A stretch of DNA of 6,036 nucleotides from an uncultured bacterium. Its GTDB lineage: Bacteria; Bacteroidota; Bacteroidia; Bacteroidales; Bacteroidaceae. Position 1 is the stretch's first letter, and the number at the start of each line of letters is the position of its first letter. Below the pieces are notes generated by a model. It had not been told where the DNA came from. It saw only the letters and a program-made list of their open reading frames with translations, and searched no databases. Of this stretch, positions 1 through 4,800 are shown in pieces. A program made the translations under genes and the position numbers. The stretch is from contig CALZMB010000139.1 of the NCBI GenBank assembly GCA_945788485.1, positions 1 through 6,036 of the forward strand, in the 5' to 3' direction.

Positions 1-1344
1 GCCCAGGCGTTCAGCGGTGTATCGCGCCTGCGCGAAAGCCGATGTGTGGTGTGTGGTGCGGCCGTATCGCGCCCCCGTATAGTCGCCCACGCCCACCTGC
101 TGCTTTGTCGTCGCGTCATACCACGATTCTCCGCCCAGCAGGTCGAGCACCTTCATCTTCGACCATGTGTTGTAGTATTGGTACTGCATGCCGGCCGCGA
201 TAGTCCAGTCGTGCGAGAAATGATAGTCTGCAGATGCTATTGCCCCCGCCTGCGTGTGTCCCGACAGGTAGTCGATCATGACGTTCTGCGACGCTCCCGC
301 CTCCTCGTTCTCCCTCGTCACCGCGTCGAAGTCGATGTGGCCGTCAGCCGTCTGGTGGCTGATGATGCTTTTCGCGCCGCGCTGCGAGTAGGTGGAGCGT
401 CCGCCGCCGTCGGCGATGGCGAGATAGACAGAGTTCTTCATCTCAAAGCGCTCGCCGTCGAGAATGTGCTGGAAGGTGAAATACGGCTTGAAGTAGTGGT
501 TCCTGCCGATGGAGTACGGCTTGCCGTAGAGCAAGCCCCAGTTTTTCGAATATCCCGTGCCGTAGCGTTCCGTCTCCTCCGCCGACAGCTCCGTGTTGCG
601 CTGGTCGTGCGTCTCGGGCGAGCCGAGCGCGGTGAAGACGAGCGTGTTGTGCGCGCCCAGCAGCTTGCTCACCGTCAGCATATACGACATCGTCTCCACA
701 TCCGAGCATTCCACATATCCGTGGCCCTTCGTGTACGACAGCATAATATCCGCCGCCCATCCGCCGCCGATGTTGCCCGACGACCAGTTCAGCACGCCCT
801 TCGTCAGCCCCGTCTCTGTCGTCGAGAGGGCGAACGATGTGTGCGGCTGCCCGCTGCCCGTGCGTGTGATGATGTTCACCATGCCGCCCATGGCGCAGTC
901 GGCAAGCATCGACGCGCCCATGCCCTTCTGCAGCTGCACCGCCCATGTCGCGTCGGCAAGACCCATCCAGTTGCTCCAGTACATCGAGCCGGACGTCAGC
1001 CCCTGTATAGGGATGCCGTTCAGCATGATGGCGATGTTGTCCTGCTTGAAACCGCGCATGTTCAGCGTGGCGTCGCCGTAGCTGCCCGTAGAAGCTGTGG
1101 CATACACGCCCGGCACGCCCTGCATCATCTCAACATAGTTGGGAGCCGTGGCGTGCAGACGTATCTGCTGCGGAGTGATAGTAGTGATGTTTAGCGGAGT
1201 CTTCCGTTCGTCAGAGAAATTGGCACGCACAGAAACCTCCTGAAGTGTGATAGTGGTGTCTTTCACCACCTCGTCAACGCCCTTGGCGCCGACGGCTGTC
1301 GCTGCGGCGAATGCGCCCAGCAATGCGAGTGTTGTTCTTTTCAT
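1..1344 (-). CDS. TonB-dependent outer-membrane receptor, N-terminal part; candidate flavin uptake receptor
   Basis: This gene encodes a TonB-dependent outer-membrane receptor; 448 codons are visible and the C-terminal barrel lies beyond the window edge. Residues 1-20 form a signal peptide (MKRTT, then a hydrophobic Ala/Leu-rich stretch, probable cleavage after AVGA). A TonB-box-like strand TITLQEVSV follows at about 31-39. The plug domain spans roughly 47-165, with VPGVYA (77-82), LNMRGF (94-99), IMLNGIPIQG (106-115) and GGMVNIITRTG (153-163). After that come alternating aromatic beta-strand segments typical of the barrel. There is no N-terminal carboxypeptidase-regulatory-like domain, so it is not a SusC-type receptor with that extension. 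The start at 1344 is chosen because the signal peptide begins there and the FMN riboswitch ends five bases upstream. The protein family is clear. The flavin substrate is inferred only from the riboswitch; cobalamin, haem or siderophore receptors share the same plug motifs. Confidence 0.93.
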   Translation of the reverse strand, partial: MKRTTLALLGAFAAATAVGAKGVDEVVKDTTITLQEVSVRANFSDERKTPLNITTITPQQIRLHATAPNYVEMMQGVPGVYATASTGSYGDATLNMRGFKQDNIAIMLNGIPIQGLTSGSMYWSNWMGLADATWAVQLQKGMGASMLADCAMGGMVNIITRTGSGQPHTSFALSTTETGLTKGVLNWSSGNIGGGWAADIMLSYTKGHGYVECSDVETMSYMLTVSKLLGAHNTLVFTALGSPETHDQRNTELSAEETERYGTGYSKNWGLLYGKPYSIGRNHYFKPYFTFQHILDGERFEMKNSVYLAIADGGGRSTYSQRGAKSIISHQTADGHIDFDAVTRENEEAGASQNVMIDYLSGHTQAGAIASADYHFSHDWTIAAGMQYQYYNTWSKMKVLDLLGGESWYDATTKQQVGVGDYTGARYGRTTHHTSAFAQARYTAERLG

Positions 1345-1349
1345 GATGT

Positions 1350-1457
1350 TCTTCTTTCATCCAGACTGTGACTGTCGGTACCGCAGTTTCAACGGTTCTG
1401 CCCCGGGGGGCTTGAGGACTGTAACCTCCGATCGGGAATTTCACCCTGCCCTGAAGA
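1350..1457 (-). promoter_or_regulatory. FMN riboswitch (RFN element) in the leader of the TonB-dependent receptor
   Basis: Read on the minus strand, the conserved parts of the RFN aptamer appear in order. They are AUCUUC (5' side of P1), GGGCAGGGUGAAAUUCCC (P2 region), CGGAGGU then AGUCCUC (P3), AAGCC, then ACCGACAGUCACAGUCUGG and GGAUGAAAGAAGA (3' side of P1). P1 pairs UCUUC at 1453-1457 with GAAGA at 1350-1354. In P3, the GGCGG/CCGC pair usual in the family is GGAGG/CCUC here, a change that keeps the pairing. Known RFN elements bind FMN and repress riboflavin synthesis or transport genes. Here the aptamer ends five bases before the start codon, so translational control by direct masking of the start region is the likeliest mechanism; that part is inference. 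Confidence 0.93.
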
Positions 1458-1473
1458 TATTTTTGTTTTTTAG

Positions 1474-1528
1474 TTGACAAGCTGACAAGCGAAACAAGTT
1501 GACAAGTTGTTTGCTTCATCTTGACAAG
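1474..1528. repeat. TTGACAAG octamer repeats in the receptor leader
   Basis: On the plus strand TTGACAAG occurs at 1474-1481, 1499-1506 and 1521-1528, and the variant CTGACAAG occurs at 1482-1489, directly abutting the first copy. The cluster lies between the predicted transcription start of the receptor mRNA and the FMN aptamer, so it would be transcribed as CUUGUCAA units. Positions 1492-1512 could also form a weak hairpin (AAACAA pairing with UUGUUU). Function unknown. Confidence 0.6.
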
Positions 1529-1538
1529 CTGTCTGATG

Positions 1539-1546
1539 CAAAGGTA
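1539..1546 (-). promoter_or_regulatory. Putative -7 box of the receptor/riboswitch promoter
   Basis: The minus strand reads TACCTTTG, an exact match to the Bacteroidota sigma-ABfr -7 consensus TAnnTTTG, followed by CA as at the cas9 and tracrRNA promoters. No convincing TTTG -33 element is seen upstream. Transcription would start near 1532-1534, giving a leader of about 75 bases before the aptamer and about 190 bases before the start codon. Confidence 0.6.
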
Positions 1547-1556
1547 ATCATTTTCC

Positions 1557-1575
1557 GGAAATCCCAGCCATTTCC
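1557..1575. repeat. Short inverted repeat just upstream of the receptor -7 box
   Basis: GGAAAT at 1557-1562 and ATTTCC at 1570-1575 form a 6-bp inverted repeat with a 7-bp spacer, roughly where a -33 element or a regulator site for the minus-strand promoter would fall. It overlaps the palindrome TTTCCGGAAA at 1552-1561. No regulator can be named, and repeats this short are common by chance in A+T-rich DNA. Confidence 0.25.
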
Positions 1576-1576
1576 T

Positions 1577-1702
1577 GTAAGAAAAACAACAATCTCGCCG
1601 CATTTTCACAACAATATATACCTGCGGAAAAAGAGATACATTATTATATAATACGTGGGGAGATTTCTTCACATTGCTGACGACGGAGAACAGGAACGGC
1701 AT
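1577..1702. other. A+T-rich intergenic spacer without a recognised feature
   Basis: This stretch lies between the tracrRNA terminator and the receptor promoter. It contains an AT-only palindromic patch near 1640-1654 and a copy of TTTTCACAAC at 1603-1612 that recurs inside the tracrRNA gene at 1754-1763. A minus-strand reading frame runs through it but continues across the riboswitch out of frame with the receptor, so I do not call it a gene. Confidence 0.5.
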
Positions 1703-1742
1703 AAAACAAAAGTTCTCCCCGCCGTTAAAGGACGACGGGGAG
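1703..1742 (-). terminator. Intrinsic terminator of the tracrRNA
   Basis: On the minus strand, CUCCCCGUCG (1742-1733), an 8-base loop and CGGCGGGGAG (1724-1715) form a 10-bp stem, followed by AACUUUUGUUUU. The eighth pair is a G-U wobble in minus-strand RNA but would be a C-A mismatch in plus-strand RNA, and the U-rich run lies only on the minus-strand side. Both asymmetries say the hairpin works in the leftward direction. It would also shield the receptor gene downstream from tracrRNA read-through. Part of it may serve as the 3' hairpin of the tracrRNA bound by Cas9. Confidence 0.78.
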
Positions 1743-1775
1743 GGGACCTGATGTTTTCACAACGGAATAATCCTT

Positions 1776-1796
1776 ATTGTGATTTGCTAAAAATTC
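1776..1796 (-). other. tracrRNA anti-repeat
   Basis: This is the segment of the tracrRNA expected to base-pair with the 5' part of each CRISPR repeat. Its complement starts with AUUGUGAUUUGCUAAAAAUU. The 12-base core UUGUGAUUUGCU should be matched in the repeat, while the A-rich remainder is likely to sit in a bulged, imperfect duplex as in other type II systems. It is a single copy, not an array. Confidence 0.75.
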
Positions 1797-1800
1797 GTTG

Positions 1801-1808
1801 CAAATGTA
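1801..1808 (-). promoter_or_regulatory. Putative -7 box of the tracrRNA promoter
   Basis: The minus strand reads TACATTTG, matching TAnnTTTG, within TTGTACATTTGCA. A TTTT lies 19 bases upstream at the place of the -33 TTTG element, so that element is only a partial match. Transcription starting five or six bases downstream gives an RNA that begins at 1795-1796, exactly at the start of the anti-repeat, which supports both calls. Confidence 0.65.
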
Positions 1809-1850
1809 CAACTTTTTTCTGAATAATAAAACATTTTATCGTTTTTTTTG

Positions 1851-1858
1851 TACTTTTG
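1851..1858 (+). promoter_or_regulatory. Putative -7 box of the cas9 promoter
   Basis: TACTTTTG matches the Bacteroidota consensus TAnnTTTG and sits in TTGTACTTTTGCA, the same core as the tracrRNA promoter. No good TTTG -33 element is present; the spacer is a run of T. A start near 1863-1865 would leave a leader of about 35 bases before cas9. No Shine-Dalgarno sequence is visible, as is usual in this phylum. Confidence 0.62.
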
Positions 1859-1899
1859 CATCAATAAATCTTATACAAACCCTGAAATATAGTGTTATT

Positions 1900-4800
1900 A
1901 TGGATGAAAAACATATATTAGGCCTCGACCTTGGTACAAACAGTATAGGCTGGGCAATAGTCAAAGAAACAAAAGAAACAGATGGCGTTAGCTGCATCGA
2001 AGGCATTGTAGATGCAGGAAGCAGAATCATTCCTATGGATGCTGCCATGCAAAGCGATTTTGCAAAGGGCAATAGCATCTCACAAACAGCAGACAGAACA
2101 CGCTATCGTGGAGTAAGGCGTCTTCGCGAGAGATGCCTTCTCAGACGTGAGCGTCTTCATAGGGTGCTTTCCATTTTGGGATTCCTCCCAAAACATTATG
2201 CTGATAACCTTAATCGTTTTGGAAAATTCAATGACGATGAAGAGTGCAAGTTGCCTTGGACTAAAGATGAAGAAGGACACCCTGTCTTTCTTTTCAGACA
2301 GTCATACGATGAGATGTTACAGTTGTTTTGGCAGGCTCATCCAGAGCTGATGAAGCAAGGGATGAAAGTTCCGTATGATTGGACTATATACTATCTGAGG
2401 AAGAAGGCACTTTCAGAAGCTATATCCAGAGAGGAACTTGCATGGATATTGTTGAATTTCAACCAAAAGCGAGGCTATTACCAGACACGCGGAGAGGAGC
2501 AGGATGAGGACAAAACGAAAAAGGAGGAATACTATGCCTTGAAAGTCGTGGACATTGTTGACACAAACGAAAAAAGAGGAAAGGATACCTGGTATGACGT
2601 TCATCTGGAAAACGGGTTCGTTTATCATTGCAAGTCAAAGGAAAAGCCCGATTGGATTGGCAAAGTTAAGGAGTTTATTGTAACGACAAAACTGAACGAA
2701 GATGGAACTCCCAAAATTGATAGTAACGGGGAAGTAAATAGAATCTTGAAGAAACCGAAAGAAAAAGACTGGAGTTTGATAAAGATTAAGACCCAGGGAG
2801 ATATAGCAAGAAGTGGCAACACTGTCGGAACATATATTTTTGATGCGTTGATTGCTAACCCGAAGCAGAAGATAAAGGGCAGGCTTGTGCGCACTATCGA
2901 GCGTGATTTCTATAAAGAAGAACTGAAGGCTATACTCAATAGCCAGAAAAAATTTATTCCTCAGTTGCAGGATAAAAACCTGTATGAGGAGTGCATCAAG
3001 GAATTGTATCAACAGAACATTGCTTATCGCAACTCCATTTCCGCTCACGACTTCACATATCTCTTCGTGGATGACATCCTGTTCTACCAGCGTCCACTGA
3101 AAAGCAAGAAATCTTTGATTGACGAGTGTCCATACGAGAGCCATTCGTATATTGACAAAGATGGAAATAAGGTGGAGAAACATTTGAAGTGCATCGCCAA
3201 GTCCAATCCTTATTTTCAGGAGTTCAGGCTCTGGCAGTTTGTAGCTAACATGAAAATATATGAGCACCAGAAAGATGAGAATGGACGAATATTAGAAGAC
3301 AAAGACGTGACATCAATGTTCTTGCCTGATGAAGAATCGCGTGCGAGTCTTTTCTGTTATCTGAACGACCGGTCATGTATTACCCAAAAAGACTTGCTTG
3401 AAAAATACTTCAAAATCAAGAAACCCAGAAAGAAGGATGCAGAAATGCCATATAGATGGAACTATGTGGAAGACAGGCAATATCCATGTAATGAAACCCG
3501 TGGAGAAATCCTGAAAAGATTATCAAAGACAGGTATTGATGCAGTGTTTCTTGACAATAAGGCAGAGATGTCTCTGTGGCATATACTATACAGTGTCAGT
3601 GACAGGAATGAGCTTCGCAAGGCGCTTGAGAAATATTCACAGCGTTATTCCATAGAAGGCTCATTCATAGATGTAATGTCGAAGTTCCCTCCCTTTGAGT
3701 CGGACTATGGGGCTTATTCGGAGAAAGCAATAAAGCGATTGTTGCCACTGATGCGTATGGGCAGCTATTGGCATCAAGAGGATATTGATGCGACAACGCT
3801 TGCTCGTATTGAGAAGGTCATTGACGGAGAGGTTGATGAAACCATTCACGAAAGGGTAAGAGAAAAAGCTGTTGCGCTTTCAGACATCACTGATTTCCGC
3901 GGCTTGCCACTTTGGCTGGCTTGCTATGTGGTTTACGACAGGCACAGCGAGGCTAAGGACACTGACAGATGGGAGAAAGCAGAGGATATTGACGACTACC
4001 TCAGGACCTTCAAGCAGCACTCGTTGAGGAATCCTGTTGTAGAGCAGGTGGTGACAGAAACGCTGCGCGTAGTGAGAGATTTATGGAAGACATACGGACA
4101 TATTGACGAGATACATGTGGAAATGGGGCGCGAGATGAAAAATCCTGCCGACAAGCGCAAGAAGATGACAGAACGTGCCACAGAAAACGAAAATGCGAAC
4201 CTGCGCGTAAAGGCATTGCTGACGGAGTTCCTTAATCCGGAATTTGATATTGAGAACGTCCGTCCGTATTCACCAAGCCAGCAGGAGCTATTGCGCATTT
4301 ATGAAGAGACAGCCTTGAATAGCGTGGACGAACTGGATGACGACATACAGGAGATAATCAGGAAGTTTGCCCAAAGCGAGGCCTCAAAACGCCCATCCCG
4401 CTCAGAGATTTTGCGGTATAAGCTATGGCTGGAGCAACACTATGTCTCTCCATATACAGGACAGACGATACCTCTCTCACGCCTGTTCACGACAGATTAT
4501 GAAATAGAGCACGTGATTCCTCAGTCAAGATATTTTGACGATTCTCTGTCCAACAAGGTCATTTGTGAAGCTGCTGTCAACAAGCTGAAGGACAACAGCC
4601 TTGGATATGAATTCATCAAAAAGCACCATGGTGAAAAAGTTGACCTTGGTGGAGGCAGAACTGTGCAAATACTTGAGACTGACAGCTATTGCGCGATGAT
4701 AGAGAAGACCTACAAGAACAATCGCCCGAAGATGAAGAAACTCTTAATGGAGGATATTCCTTCGGAGTTCATAGAGCGGCAATTGAACGACAGCAGATAT

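Larger units (their letters stand above)
1703..1796 (-). ncRNA. tracrRNA of the type II CRISPR-Cas9 system
   Basis: This RNA of about 90 bases pairs with crRNA repeats and is bound by Cas9; it is also needed for crRNA processing by RNase III. Reading leftward, the anti-repeat is at 1796-1776, containing AGCAAAUCACAAU. Next comes a nexus-like segment, AAUAAGGAUUAUUCCGUUGU (1778-1759), which parallels AAUAAGGCUAGUCCGUUAUC of the S. pyogenes tracrRNA. Then follows GAAAACAUCAGG, a G+C-rich hairpin and a U-rich run. The complement of the anti-repeat begins AUUGUGAUUUGCU, close to GUUGUGAUUUGCU, which I recall as the start of Bacteroides type II-C repeats. It lies directly upstream of and divergent from cas9 and has its own promoter. 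The start is set from the -7 box and the end from the terminator; both could be off by a few bases. The identity is well supported, but no repeat array is in the window to confirm pairing. Confidence 0.87.
1799..1860. repeat. Mirror-image divergent promoters of tracrRNA and cas9
   Basis: TGCAAATGTACAA at 1799-1811 and TTGTACTTTTGCA at 1848-1860 are inverted copies with one mismatch in 13 bases, separated by 36 bases of A+T-rich DNA. Each copy contains one of the two -7 boxes. The arrangement would fire cas9 to the right and the tracrRNA to the left from nearly identical core elements. Confidence 0.7.

Noticed and set aside
46..1194. Long plus-strand reading frame of 382 codons
   Set aside because: It is antisense to the TonB-dependent receptor, is Arg/Val/His/Ala-rich in the manner of a G+C-rich shadow frame, and shows no recognisable domain. 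The opposite strand gives a signal peptide and plug domain.
1474..1506. TTGACA as a sigma-70 -35 box on the plus strand
   Set aside because: Bacteroidota promoters use the TTTG/TAnnTTTG type, there is no gene in that direction, and TTGACA is part of a repeated octamer.
1274..1702. Minus-strand reading frame of 142 codons
   Set aside because: It runs through the FMN riboswitch and into the receptor gene in the wrong frame. Its product has no recognisable features. The ATG inside the conserved GGAUGAAAGAAGA of the aptamer is out of frame with the receptor.
1715..1742. The G+C-rich hairpin as a plus-strand terminator or attenuator for cas9
   Set aside because: On the plus strand it has a C-A mismatch and no U-rich run directly after it, and it lies upstream of the predicted cas9 promoter.
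1776..1811. Possible CRISPR repeat on the plus strand (starts ATTGTGATTTGCT)
   Set aside because: Only one copy exists in the window. Its context (promoter, nexus, terminator on the minus strand) fits an anti-repeat of a tracrRNA better than a repeat unit.
1841..1850. T-run upstream of cas9 as a terminator tail
   Set aside because: No stable hairpin precedes it. It lies between the two divergent promoters and is better read as part of the A+T-rich promoter spacer.
2635..3267. Minus-strand reading frame of 210 codons inside cas9
   Set aside because: It is antisense to the recognition lobe of Cas9, which is continuous on the plus strand. The frame is hydrophobic as expected for the complement of charged codons, and no promoter or domain supports it.
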